From positions 62,001 to 126,000 of the forward strand of contig NZ_SSMD01000009.1 in assembly GCF_004799325.1 (NCBI RefSeq): 64,000 nt of DNA, read 5' to 3'. Below are positions 44,211-52,716 of this stretch, piece by piece. Numbering within the stretch: the first letter of the stretch is position 1; every line of letters begins with the position of its first letter. Position numbers and translations under genes: made by a program. The stretch comes from Thalassobius vesicularis (GTDB lineage Bacteria; Pseudomonadota; Alphaproteobacteria; Rhodobacterales; Rhodobacteraceae). Under the pieces are notes generated by a model. That model saw nothing but the letters and a program-made list of their open reading frames with translations, did no database searches and was not told the origin of the DNA.

Positions 44211-45296
44211 ATGACCAAGATCACGCCTCAGCCCGGTATCATGGAAATCGCCCTATATGTCGGCGGTGCCAGCCATGTCGAGGGTGTGACCGACGTGGTG
44301 AAGCTCAGCTCGAACGAGAACCCCTACGGGCCCAGCCCGGCGGCGGTCGAGGCGCTGCGTCGCTCGGCGTTCGAGCTGCATCGCTATCCGTCGACCGACC
44401 ATGTCGGCCTGCGCGCGGCGATTGCGGAAATCCACGGGCTGGACGCGGATAACATCATCTGCGGCGTCGGCTCGGACGAGGTGCTGCAATTCATCGCGCA
44501 ATCCTATGCGGGCCCGGGCGACGAGGTGATCTATACCGAGCACGGGTTCTCCATGTACCCGATCCTGGCCCATGCGGTCGGCGCGACCCCCGTCATGGTG
44601 GCCGAGAAAGAGCGCGTCGTCGACGTGGACGCGATCCTGGCGGCTTGCAACGACAAGACCCGGATCGTGTTCATCGCCAACCCGGCCAACCCGACCGCAA
44701 CGATGATCGACCTGGACGAATGCGCCCGGCTGGCCGATGGCCTGCCCGACGGTGCGCTGCTGGTGCTGGACGGCGCCTATGCCGAGTTCGTCGAGGGCTA
44801 TGACGGGGGTGCCTCGCTGGTCGCCAGCCGTGATAACGTGATCATGACCCGGACGTTCTCCAAGATCTACGGTCTGGGCGGGCTGCGGATCGGCTGGGGC
44901 TATGCCCCGCGTGCCATCATCGACGTGCTGAACCGGGTGCGCCAGCCGTTCAACCTGTCCAACACCCAGCTGGCCGCCGCCGAAGCCGCCGTGCGCGACG
45001 TCGCCTATACCGAGAAATGCCGCACCGACAACGCCCGCCTGCGGACCTGGCTGGCCGAGGCGCTGGCCGGTCATGGCGTGCCGTCGGACGAAAGCTTTAC
45101 CAACTTCATCTTGGCGCGTTTCGACAGCGCAGAGGAGGCGGACGCCTGTGACACCTACCTGAAATCGCAGGGCCTGATCGTGCGCAAGGTGGGCGGCTAC
45201 GGCCTGCCCAACTGCCTGCGCATCACCATCGGTGACGAACCCGCCTGCCGCCGCGTGGCCCATGCCATTGGCCAATTCAAAGGCGGTGCAAGATGA
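44211..45296 (+). CDS. hisC: Histidinol-phosphate/aromatic aminotransferase HisC
   Basis: A 361-residue PLP-dependent aminotransferase. The PLP Lys lies in [14 protein letters not shown], and [11 protein letters not shown] and the C-terminal LRITIG are also conserved. The start MTKITP follows AAGGAGACA. It overlaps tyrC (ATGA). Pairing with prephenate dehydrogenase suggests it serves tyrosine/phenylalanine synthesis as well as, or instead of, histidine synthesis. Confidence 0.93.
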   Translation: MTKITPQPGIMEIALYVGGASHVEGVTDVVKLSSNENPYGPSPAAVEALRRSAFELHRYPSTDHVGLRAAIAEIHGLDADNIICGVGSDEVLQFIAQSYAGPGDEVIYTEHGFSMYPILAHAVGATPVMVAEKERVVDVDAILAACNDKTRIVFIANPANPTATMIDLDECARLADGLPDGALLVLDGAYAEFVEGYDGGASLVASRDNVIMTRTFSKIYGLGGLRIGWGYAPRAIIDVLNRVRQPFNLSNTQLAAAEAAVRDVAYTEKCRTDNARLRTWLAEALAGHGVPSDESFTNFILARFDSAEEADACDTYLKSQGLIVRKVGGYGLPNCLRITIGDEPACRRVAHAIGQFKGGAR

Positions 45297-46216
45297 GCGT
45301 GATCTACAACCGCGTCGCGCTGATCGGGCTTGGCCTGATCGCCTCGTCGATGTTCTGGGCGATGAAACGGGGCGGTCTGGCGGCCGAGGTGACGGGCTAT
45401 GCGCGCTCGCAAGCCACGCGCGACACCGCGCGGCGGATCGGCCTGTGCGACCGCGTTTGCGACACGGCGATCGAGGCGGTGCAGGACGCCGACCTGATCG
45501 TTCTGTGCGTGCCGGTCGGTGCGATGGGGCCGGTGATGGCCGAAATCGCGCCGCATCTGAAACCGGGGGCGACGGTCAGCGATGTCGGCTCGGTCAAGAA
45601 ATCGGTGATCGAGGCGGTCGCCCCGCACATCCCCGCCGGCGTGCATTTCGTGCCCACTCACCCGATGGCCGGGACGGAACATTCCGGCCCCGAATCCGGC
45701 TTTGCCACCCTGTTCGACAACCGCTGGTGCCTGATCGTTCCCGATGGCGCAGACGAGGACGCGACCGCCCGGCTAGAGGATTTCTGGCACGCCCTGGGCG
45801 CCAAAACCGAACGCATGGACGTGCAGCACCACGATCTGGTCTGCGCCGTGGTCAGCCACATCCCGCACCTGATCGCCTATACGATGGTGGGCGTGGCCGA
45901 CGACCTGAACCGCGTTTCGGATCAGGAGGTCATCAAGTTCTCGGCCGCCGGTTTCCGCGATTTTACCCGGATCGCGGCGTCTGACCCGACCATGTGGCGC
46001 GACGTGTTCCTGACCAACAAAGAGGCGACGCTAGAGATTCTGGGCCGCTTCACCGAGGAACTGTTCGCCCTTCAGCGCGCGATCCGCACCGGGGACGGCG
46101 ACCAGCTGTTCGACTATTTCACCCGCACCCGCGCCATTCGTCGTGGCATTATCGACGCGGGTCAGGACACTGCCGCGCCCGACTTTGGCCGTGGCGGCGG
46201 CAAGGCCGCCGAATGA
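45293..46216 (+). CDS. tyrC: Prephenate/arogenate dehydrogenase (TyrA/TyrC family)
   Basis: A 307-residue NAD(P)-dependent dehydrogenase of tyrosine synthesis. The Rossmann motif reads [23 protein letters not shown] carries the catalytic His, and [17 protein letters not shown] is the dimer/substrate region. There is no ACT or chorismate mutase domain. It overlaps hisC upstream and the extensin-like gene downstream by ATGA, so all three are translationally coupled. Confidence 0.93.
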   Translation: MSVIYNRVALIGLGLIASSMFWAMKRGGLAAEVTGYARSQATRDTARRIGLCDRVCDTAIEAVQDADLIVLCVPVGAMGPVMAEIAPHLKPGATVSDVGSVKKSVIEAVAPHIPAGVHFVPTHPMAGTEHSGPESGFATLFDNRWCLIVPDGADEDATARLEDFWHALGAKTERMDVQHHDLVCAVVSHIPHLIAYTMVGVADDLNRVSDQEVIKFSAAGFRDFTRIAASDPTMWRDVFLTNKEATLEILGRFTEELFALQRAIRTGDGDQLFDYFTRTRAIRRGIIDAGQDTAAPDFGRGGGKAAE

Positions 46217-46998
46217 AGGGCTGGGCGCTTGGCCTGATCGGGGCGGTCTGCATGGCCGCCTCGGCCAGTGCCAACGCGCCCACCACCTCTCTGCGTCCCG
46301 TCGCGCGTGGCGAGGTGCATCCCGGCGTCATCATCCGTGTCTCGCCCCGGGTGATCGGGGTGGCGCCCAGCGTGAAAAACCCCGACAAATCCATTGTTTA
46401 CCGTTCCCTGCGCCCCCGGATGCGTCCGTCAGGGCTAGAAGATCGCGCGGTGGAACGCATCCTTGACGATGTGCGCGGCTCCGTCTGCGGTGATCCGTCC
46501 ATTCTGGGCACCCATGTCGGCGAGGTCGCGGACAAGGTTGATGGCTGCGGGATTTCGGATGCCGTTCGTGTCACCTCGGTCGCGGGGATCGGGCTGACCA
46601 GTGCCGCGCTAATCGACTGCCCGACGGCCAAGTCGTTGCGGCTGTGGGTGGAGCGCGGGCTGAAGCCGACCATCGGACGGCGCGGCGGCGGGGCGGACAA
46701 GCTGCGCATCTTTGCCAGCTATTCCTGCCGGACCCGCAACAGCAAAAAGGGCGCGCGCATTTCCGAGCACGGCAAGGGCCGCGCGGTGGATATCGGCGCG
46801 GTCATCCTGCGCGACGGGTCAGAGGTGACGGTGAAATCCGACTGGGGCCGTGGCCGCAAGGGTCGCATGTTGCGCGACCTGCACGAGGCCGCCTGCGGCC
46901 CCTTCGGCACGGTTCTGGGCCCGAAATCGGACCGCTACCATCGGAACCATTTCCATTTCGACACCGCCCGCTATCGCAGTGGCACCTACTGCAAATAA
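46213..46998 (+). CDS. Extensin-like C-terminal domain protein, secreted
   Basis: A 261-residue protein with a signal peptide (about 1-21, LGLIGAVCMAASASA). The extensin-like domain (about 80-261) has the metallopeptidase-like pattern ISEHGKGRAVDIGAV and a C-terminal HRNHFHFD, plus conserved cysteines. Members are widespread in alphaproteobacteria and are thought to act on the cell wall, but the activity is not established. Its coupling to tyrC is odd for a secreted protein. The stop is 1 bp from that of the convergent DUF2125 gene. Confidence 0.85.
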   Translation: MKGWALGLIGAVCMAASASANAPTTSLRPVARGEVHPGVIIRVSPRVIGVAPSVKNPDKSIVYRSLRPRMRPSGLEDRAVERILDDVRGSVCGDPSILGTHVGEVADKVDGCGISDAVRVTSVAGIGLTSAALIDCPTAKSLRLWVERGLKPTIGRRGGGADKLRIFASYSCRTRNSKKGARISEHGKGRAVDIGAVILRDGSEVTVKSDWGRGRKGRMLRDLHEAACGPFGTVLGPKSDRYHRNHFHFDTARYRSGTYCK

Positions 46999-46999
46999 C

Positions 47000-47998
47000 C
47001 TAGCGCAACACCACTCGGGGGGCCTGACCGATCGGCACCGGCCCCAGGAAAATCAGGCCCGCGCGGAAATCCAGCGGCACGTCCAGCGTGTTGGGGTTGC
47101 CCGACAGGCGCGACAGCAGGCCCAGCCCGTCCTCTAGCTGCTGGCCCAGCGTCTCGTTCAACTGGCCCGATTTCACTGCCATCTGCACGATCTGCCGCCA
47201 GTTGCGCGCCTTCAGGGTGATGCGCCCGTCCAATTCGCCCTCGGCGTCGATGTCGACGGCCCCGGCCAGCATCAGCTCCAGATCACCCCAGCGTGCCTCG
47301 GCCAGTTTCAGGTCCAGCCGGGTCGGTTGCGGGCGGCGTTGCTCGATCGCGCGGCGGTCCCAGTTGTCGTCGAACGAGACCTCGAGCTGCGCGCGCAACG
47401 CGTCGAAACTGCGGGGCAGGTCGGCTGCGCCGATCAGGCCGCGCAACTCCATCGGCGGCGCGAAACCATCCGCCTCGACGGCAAAAGCATAAGTGTCCTG
47501 CGCGCCCTCGACCGTGTGAATGGCCGCGCGCAGGGCGGTCATCGTGGTGGTCTGGCCTTCATCGGCGGCAAAGGTCAGCGTGTCGGCCACCAGGTTGGCG
47601 CGGTTCAGCGGCAGCGCGTTGCCCTGATCCAGCACGACGCTGGCCTGCAGCTTGGCGCTGGTCACGTCGAATTTCTGATCCGGGGTCGAGATGCGCTGCT
47701 GGTTCGGCCAAATCGCGATGATGTGGTTGGGCTTGTAGCTGAGCGTCATCATCTGAAAGAACGGCGCGTCCCAGGCCCATCCGGTGCCCGGGTCGGCCAG
47801 CGTCAGATTGGTGAACGTGGTGTCCACCCGGTTGGGAAAGCCCGCGACGGACAGGTCGTCATACTCGGCCACCCAGCCTTGGGCGCGGCGGTCCTCGAAC
47901 CAGGCGGTCATGCCCGCCTTCACCCCCTGAGAGGCCAGCACCCAGTACCCGGCCCATGCAATGGCCGCGACGATGATCGCAATCAGCAGGCGTTTCAT
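47000..47998 (-). CDS. DUF2125 domain protein, secreted or membrane-anchored
   Basis: A 332-residue protein with an N-terminal hydrophobic segment (about 3-21) that is either a signal or an anchor. The VAGFPNRVDTTFTNLTLADP stretch is the DUF2125 hallmark, followed by a long beta-rich periplasmic region. Function unknown; the fold may resemble lipid-transport repeats, which is a guess. Divergent from the ChaC-like gene. Confidence 0.82.
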   Translation of the reverse strand: MKRLLIAIIVAAIAWAGYWVLASQGVKAGMTAWFEDRRAQGWVAEYDDLSVAGFPNRVDTTFTNLTLADPGTGWAWDAPFFQMMTLSYKPNHIIAIWPNQQRISTPDQKFDVTSAKLQASVVLDQGNALPLNRANLVADTLTFAADEGQTTTMTALRAAIHTVEGAQDTYAFAVEADGFAPPMELRGLIGAADLPRSFDALRAQLEVSFDDNWDRRAIEQRRPQPTRLDLKLAEARWGDLELMLAGAVDIDAEGELDGRITLKARNWRQIVQMAVKSGQLNETLGQQLEDGLGLLSRLSGNPNTLDVPLDFRAGLIFLGPVPIGQAPRVVLR

Positions 47999-48062
47999 TG
48001 GGGGCCCTTTCCTCTCTGCTCCGGGTGGTGTTTACAGGGGGGCACAGGAAAGGGCCAGTCAC

Positions 48063-48593
48063 ATGACGTTGTGGGTATTCGGATACGGATCGCTGCTGTG
48101 GAACCCGGGGTTCGACCCCGATCAACGCCTGTTGGCGCATCTGCCGGGGTTTCGGCGCAGTTTCTGCATGCGGTCCATTCACCATCGCGGCACCGTGGCC
48201 GATCCGGGGCTGGTGCTGGCGCTGGATGCCGCCGTTGATGCCGCCTGCCACGGCGTGGCCTTCTCGGTCCGGTCCGGGCAAGAGGACGATGTGCTGGCCT
48301 ACCTGCGCGAGCGCGAGCTGATCTCCTCGGCCTACCTTGAGACCGAGCAGACCGTGCATTTGCGCGACGGCCGGCAGGTGCCTGCGGTGACCTACATCAT
48401 CGACCCCGAGCACGACCAATATTGCGGGGGCCTGCCGCTAGAGGAACAGGCCCATATCATCGCCCATGCCATCGGCGGGCGCGGTCCGAACACCGAATAC
48501 CTGTACAACACCGCAGCCCATCTGCACGAGTTGGGGATTCAAGATCACGAACTGGACTGGCTGACGGCACGAGTGCGTGAGATTCTTGCATAA
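48063..48593 (+). CDS. Gamma-glutamylcyclotransferase, ChaC family
   Basis: A 176-residue cytoplasmic protein. The N-terminal WVFGYGSLLWNPGF is the signature of ChaC-like cyclotransferases that degrade glutathione to 5-oxoproline and Cys-Gly. Other blocks are GVAFSV, YLRERELISSAYLE (containing the likely catalytic Glu) and NTEYLYNTAAHLHELGI. The start MTLWVF was chosen; an in-frame extension overlaps the DUF2125 start. Confidence 0.9.
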   Translation: MTLWVFGYGSLLWNPGFDPDQRLLAHLPGFRRSFCMRSIHHRGTVADPGLVLALDAAVDAACHGVAFSVRSGQEDDVLAYLRERELISSAYLETEQTVHLRDGRQVPAVTYIIDPEHDQYCGGLPLEEQAHIIAHAIGGRGPNTEYLYNTAAHLHELGIQDHELDWLTARVREILA

Positions 48594-48662
48594 ATCCTTG
48601 GCTTGACGCTCGCGCCACCGTAACCTGCGGACAAACAACAACAGTGTCAGGATCTGACCGCC

Positions 48663-49838
48663 ATGGAGCTGCCAGACCGCGAGGCCGAGCCGCAATTTTC
48701 GCAACCCGTCCGCCAGATCATGCTGATGGTCATGGCGTTGGGCCTGACATCCGTCGTGGTGTTTCTGGCCCTGCCGCGCATTCTGCCGGTGTTTGACGCG
48801 AACCCGTATCTGAACGGGTTCATCATGTTTGTCTTCGTGCTGGGGGTGCTGGCCTGTTTCTGGCAGGTGGCGCAACTGGTGACCTCGGTCCGCTGGATCG
48901 AGGCGTTCGCGGGCGAAGCCGTCGACATGACCGGCCGGGGCGCGCCCCGTCTGCTGGCGCCGCTGGCCGCATTGCTGCGCTCGCGTGGGGCGCGGATGCA
49001 GCTGAACTCGTCCTCGACCCGTTCCATTCTGGACTCGGTCGCCACCCGCATCGACGAAGCGCGCGAGATTACGCGCTACATCGTCAACCTTCTGATTTTC
49101 CTTGGCCTTTTGGGCACGTTCTACGGGCTGGCCACCACCGTTCCCGCGCTGGTCGACACCATCCGCAGCCTTGCCCCGCAAGAAGGCGAAGCCGGGGTCG
49201 CGGTGTTCGACCGCCTGATGAAGGGGCTTGATCAGCAGCTGTCGGGCATGGGCGTGGCGTTCGGCTCGTCCTTGTTGGGGCTGGCCGGATCGCTGGTCGT
49301 CGGCCTGTTGGAGCTGTTCGCCGGCCACGGCCAGAACCGTTTTTACCGCGAGCTCGAAGAGTGGCTCTCCACCATCACCCGCGTCGGCTTTGCAAGCGGC
49401 GACAGTGACGGGCACGGCGACGGCTCGACCGTGGCGGTGGTGCTGGACCACATGACCAACCAGATCGAGGCGATGCAGCAGATGTTCATGGCCTCGGATG
49501 CCAGCCGCGCCGTGGTGGACGAAAAGCTCGCCTCGCTTGCCGTTTCGGTCGAACGCCTGACCGACCGCATGGCCGGCACCGCCCGCGCCAACGACGCCAT
49601 CGTGCGCATGGCCGAGGGGCAGGAGCACCTGATCAAGGTCATGGTCGAACGCGAACCCGACGGCATCGACGCCGAAAGCCGGATGCGCCTGCGCTCGATC
49701 GACGTGCAGTTGCTGCGCATTCTTGAGGAAATCAGCGCGGGTCGTCAGGAAACCATGGCCGAACTGCGCACGGACATCGCCGCGCTGACCCAGGTTCTGC
49801 GCCAGCGCCGCCGCCCGCAAGGCAACGGGGACAGCTAA
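48663..49838 (+). CDS. MotA/TolQ/ExbB-like proton-channel protein
   Basis: A 391-residue inner-membrane protein with four transmembrane segments (about 18-40, 48-70, 138-160 and 190-218). The channel motifs LGLLGTFYGLATTVPAL and GMGVAFGSSLLGLAGSL match the TM3/TM4 pair of ion-driven stators. A long cytoplasmic tail (about 220-391) follows. It ends 1 bp before an OmpA-like partner gene, as in MotAB, TolQR and ZorAB. What it energises is unknown. It is too distinct from flagellar MotA and from TolQ to be named as either. Confidence 0.85.
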   Translation: MELPDREAEPQFSQPVRQIMLMVMALGLTSVVVFLALPRILPVFDANPYLNGFIMFVFVLGVLACFWQVAQLVTSVRWIEAFAGEAVDMTGRGAPRLLAPLAALLRSRGARMQLNSSSTRSILDSVATRIDEAREITRYIVNLLIFLGLLGTFYGLATTVPALVDTIRSLAPQEGEAGVAVFDRLMKGLDQQLSGMGVAFGSSLLGLAGSLVVGLLELFAGHGQNRFYRELEEWLSTITRVGFASGDSDGHGDGSTVAVVLDHMTNQIEAMQQMFMASDASRAVVDEKLASLAVSVERLTDRMAGTARANDAIVRMAEGQEHLIKVMVEREPDGIDAESRMRLRSIDVQLLRILEEISAGRQETMAELRTDIAALTQVLRQRRRPQGNGDS

Positions 49839-49839
49839 A

Positions 49840-51762
49840 ATGGCCCTGTCGCGTCGCACCGGACAACGTTTCCAGGGCTCAATCTGGCCCGGCTTCGTCG
49901 ACGCGATGACCGGCCTGTTGCTGGTGCTGATGTTCGTTCTGACGATTTTCATGGTCGTGCAATTCGTGCTGCGCGAGACGATCTCGGGGCAGGAAAACAA
50001 GCTGGATGCGCTGTCGGGCGAGATCGCCGCGCTGGCCGATGCGCTGGGGCTGGAACGCCGTAAAACCGCCGACCTGACCACCGAACTGGGCCAGTTGAAC
50101 GCCACCCTGTCCGCCGAGCAGGACAAAGCCCGCCAGCAGGCCGCGCTGATCGCTTCGCTTAGTGCCGAACGCGACGTGCAGGCCGGCAAGATCGCCGATT
50201 TCGAGGCGCAGGTCGCATCCCTGCTGGCGCAACGGGACAAGGCGCTCGGGACGGTCGCGTCGCTTGAGGGTGAAAAGCAGGCCCTGATCGACGAGCGCGA
50301 GGCCCTGCAACTGGCGCTGGCGCAAGCGCGATCCGAGATTGATGCGGGGGTCGAGGCCGCCCGTCTGGCCGCCGCCAAGCGCGAGGCGTTGGAGACCCTG
50401 ATCGCCCAGCTGAAAACCGAACAAGCCGCCACCGAACAGGCCCGCGCCGATCTGGAATCCCGCCTGTCCGAGGCCGAGAAAACCCGCATTCTTGAGGCCG
50501 CCGCCGCCGAGGCCCTGCGCGAAAAGCTCAAGAACGCAGACGCCGAGCTGACCGCGATGACCCTGGCGCTTGAGGCGCAGCGCAAGAAGGCCGAGGACAC
50601 CCTGACCCTGCTGGCCGCCGCGCAGGCCGCAGGCGATGATCTGACCGCAAGATTGGCCGCCGCTCTGACCGCCTCGGAACAGGGGCAGGGGCGCGAGGCC
50701 GATCTGGCCGCCCGTCTGGCCGCCGCGTTGGCCGAGGCCGAAGCGGGCAAGGACCGGTTGGCCGACCTGACCGTGAAACTGTCCGAAGCCGAGGCGAAAC
50801 TGGCTGCCGCCAAGGGGGACGCCGCCGCGAAATCCGATCTGGAAACGCGTCTGGCGCAGGCGTTGGCCGCGAAACTGGCGTTGGAGGGGCAAGTGGCTGA
50901 TGCGCAAAAGGCGCTGGCCAACGCCTTGGCCGCGAAATTGGCCGCCGAAAACGCCGCCAACACCCAGATGACCGAGGCCGAGCGTCAGGCCGCCCTGCTG
51001 TCTGTCGCGCAGCGTGCGCTGGCCGATCAAAAGGCCGTCTCGACCGCGGCGCAACGCCAACAGGCCCTTTTGAATCAACAGGTTGCGGCGTTGCGTAGCC
51101 AGCTGGGCAGCCTTCAGGCGCTGCTGGACGATTACAAGGACCGCGATGCCGCCGCGCGGGTGCAGCTGGAAACGCTGGGCTCGGATCTGAACGCCGCATT
51201 GGCCCGTGCCGCCAGCGAAGAACGCAAACGCCGCGAGCTGGAAGAGGCCGAACGCATCCGTCTGGAGAAGGAAAAGCAAGCCCTTCTGGCCGAGAAGAAA
51301 GACCTCGAGAAGTACAAGAGCGACTTCTTCGGCCGCCTGCGCGATGTGCTGTCGGGCAAGCAGGGCGTCCGCATCGTCGGCGACCGCTTCGTGTTTTCCT
51401 CCGAGGTGCTGTTCGAGCCGGGCAGCGCCGACCTGTCCACTGCCGGGCGCGAGGAGATCGCCAAGATCGCCCAGATCCTGCGCGGGATCGCCAGCGAAAT
51501 TCCCGGCGAAATCAACTGGGTGCTGCGGGTGGATGGCCATACCGATAACGTGCCGCTGTCGGGCACCGGCGAATACGCGGATAACTGGGAACTGAGCCAG
51601 GCACGTGCGCTGTCGGTGGTGCGTGACCTGATGGGGCTGGGGATGCCGCCGGATCGGCTCAGCGCGAACGGGTTCGGGCAGTATCAGCCCGTCAACCCCG
51701 CCGACACCGCCGAAGCGCGCGCCCAGAACCGCCGGATCGAGCTGAAACTGACCGAGAAATAA
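49840..51762 (+). CDS. MotB/OmpA-like protein with very long alanine-rich coiled coil
   Basis: A 640-residue protein. Residues about 19-45 are a single transmembrane helix starting GFVDAMTGLLLVLMFVL, where D21 is placed like the proton-binding Asp of MotB. Residues about 50-490 are predicted coiled coil, rich in Ala, Glu, Leu and Lys. Residues about 505-640 are an OmpA-like peptidoglycan-binding domain (FEPGSADLS, VDGHTDNVPL, NRRIELKL). The topology puts the coiled coil in the periplasm. Start and spacing show coupling to the channel gene. Role unknown. Confidence 0.88.
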   Translation: MALSRRTGQRFQGSIWPGFVDAMTGLLLVLMFVLTIFMVVQFVLRETISGQENKLDALSGEIAALADALGLERRKTADLTTELGQLNATLSAEQDKARQQAALIASLSAERDVQAGKIADFEAQVASLLAQRDKALGTVASLEGEKQALIDEREALQLALAQARSEIDAGVEAARLAAAKREALETLIAQLKTEQAATEQARADLESRLSEAEKTRILEAAAAEALREKLKNADAELTAMTLALEAQRKKAEDTLTLLAAAQAAGDDLTARLAAALTASEQGQGREADLAARLAAALAEAEAGKDRLADLTVKLSEAEAKLAAAKGDAAAKSDLETRLAQALAAKLALEGQVADAQKALANALAAKLAAENAANTQMTEAERQAALLSVAQRALADQKAVSTAAQRQQALLNQQVAALRSQLGSLQALLDDYKDRDAAARVQLETLGSDLNAALARAASEERKRRELEEAERIRLEKEKQALLAEKKDLEKYKSDFFGRLRDVLSGKQGVRIVGDRFVFSSEVLFEPGSADLSTAGREEIAKIAQILRGIASEIPGEINWVLRVDGHTDNVPLSGTGEYADNWELSQARALSVVRDLMGLGMPPDRLSANGFGQYQPVNPADTAEARAQNRRIELKLTEK

Positions 51763-52716
51763 TCACCGCAGCGTGACGTGCGCGGTGATGTCATCCACGA
51801 TTTTCCCGTTTCGGATCAAGGCGATATAGCCCTGATAGCGGCCCTGCGTGAAACCCTGCGTCGGCCGCTTTTTCCCGGCCGCCCGGAAAAACTGCGCCTG
51901 TGCCTTGTCCAGCGGCGTCACGGTTTGCAGGAATGGGCCATCGGGGCCGATGATCTCGATCCGCAGGCTGTCGCCGGGGCGGCTTCCGAACGCATAGCCC
52001 CAGACCACCAAAGCGGGGGCTTGCGCGCTCATCTGCTCATCGCCGGCCGAGCCGTCTTTGACCGCGTCAAACCCAGGCACTTGCGGTGCGAAGCCCGCGC
52101 TGATCATCCCGCCGGGCGAAACGGGCAGGGGCGTCTGCCACAGCGTCCGCGTCTCGGGCGTGCCGCAGGTAATCTTGCCGTCCGGGTCGAACGGATCGAC
52201 GACCTGGCCATTGCGGCGCACAGACAGGTGCACGTGCGGGAATTGCGTCTGGCCGGAAAACCCGACCTGCCCCAGCATCGCGCCCGCTTCGACCTTTTGG
52301 CCTTTGCGCACTGTGACCGAGCCGCGCTTCATGTGGCAATACTGCGTCTGCCAGCCGTCGCCGTGGTCCAGCACGACACCGTTGCCGCATTCCTTGTCCT
52401 GGGTGCCGGGGCCGATGCCGGTATCCGGCTCACCGTCGCGCAGGCCCATGACGACTCCGGGCGCCGAGGCCAACACGTTCACGCCCGCCCGCATCGCGGC
52501 AAAGCTGGGCAGGCCGAAATCGGTGCCCTTGTGGCCGTCATAGCTTTGCGGGCCGCAGGTGAAATCCAGCGCGCCGGGGCCGGGGTCGTGGTCGACATAT
52601 TGCTGGACGAAGCACGTCTCACCCAGCCTGCAATCAATGGGTTGGCGCAATGAAAACTCCCCCGCCATGGCAGGCATGGCGAGGGAGCAAAGCGCGGTCA
52701 GGGCCGCGAACCGCAT
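51763..52716 (-). CDS. M23-family metallopeptidase, secreted
   Basis: A 317-residue protein with a signal peptide (about 1-18, ALTALCSLAMPAMA). The LytM/M23 zinc motifs are HKGTDFG and FPHVHLS, so it may cut peptidoglycan cross-links. Internal cysteines (DCRLGETC, CGPQSYDG) suggest disulfides. A C-terminal extension (about 215-317) looks beta-rich. Its ATG overlaps the clpA stop by one base. Its stop directly abuts the stop of the convergent OmpA-like gene with no intervening base. Confidence 0.88.
   Translation of the reverse strand: MRFAALTALCSLAMPAMAGEFSLRQPIDCRLGETCFVQQYVDHDPGPGALDFTCGPQSYDGHKGTDFGLPSFAAMRAGVNVLASAPGVVMGLRDGEPDTGIGPGTQDKECGNGVVLDHGDGWQTQYCHMKRGSVTVRKGQKVEAGAMLGQVGFSGQTQFPHVHLSVRRNGQVVDPFDPDGKITCGTPETRTLWQTPLPVSPGGMISAGFAPQVPGFDAVKDGSAGDEQMSAQAPALVVWGYAFGSRPGDSLRIEIIGPDGPFLQTVTPLDKAQAQFFRAAGKKRPTQGFTQGRYQGYIALIRNGKIVDDITAHVTLR

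Noticed and set aside
48663-51762. Zorya anti-phage system (ZorAB)
   Set aside because: The channel plus OmpA pair is similar in principle, but no ZorC, ZorD or ZorE genes are adjacent and the long coil is on the wrong subunit.
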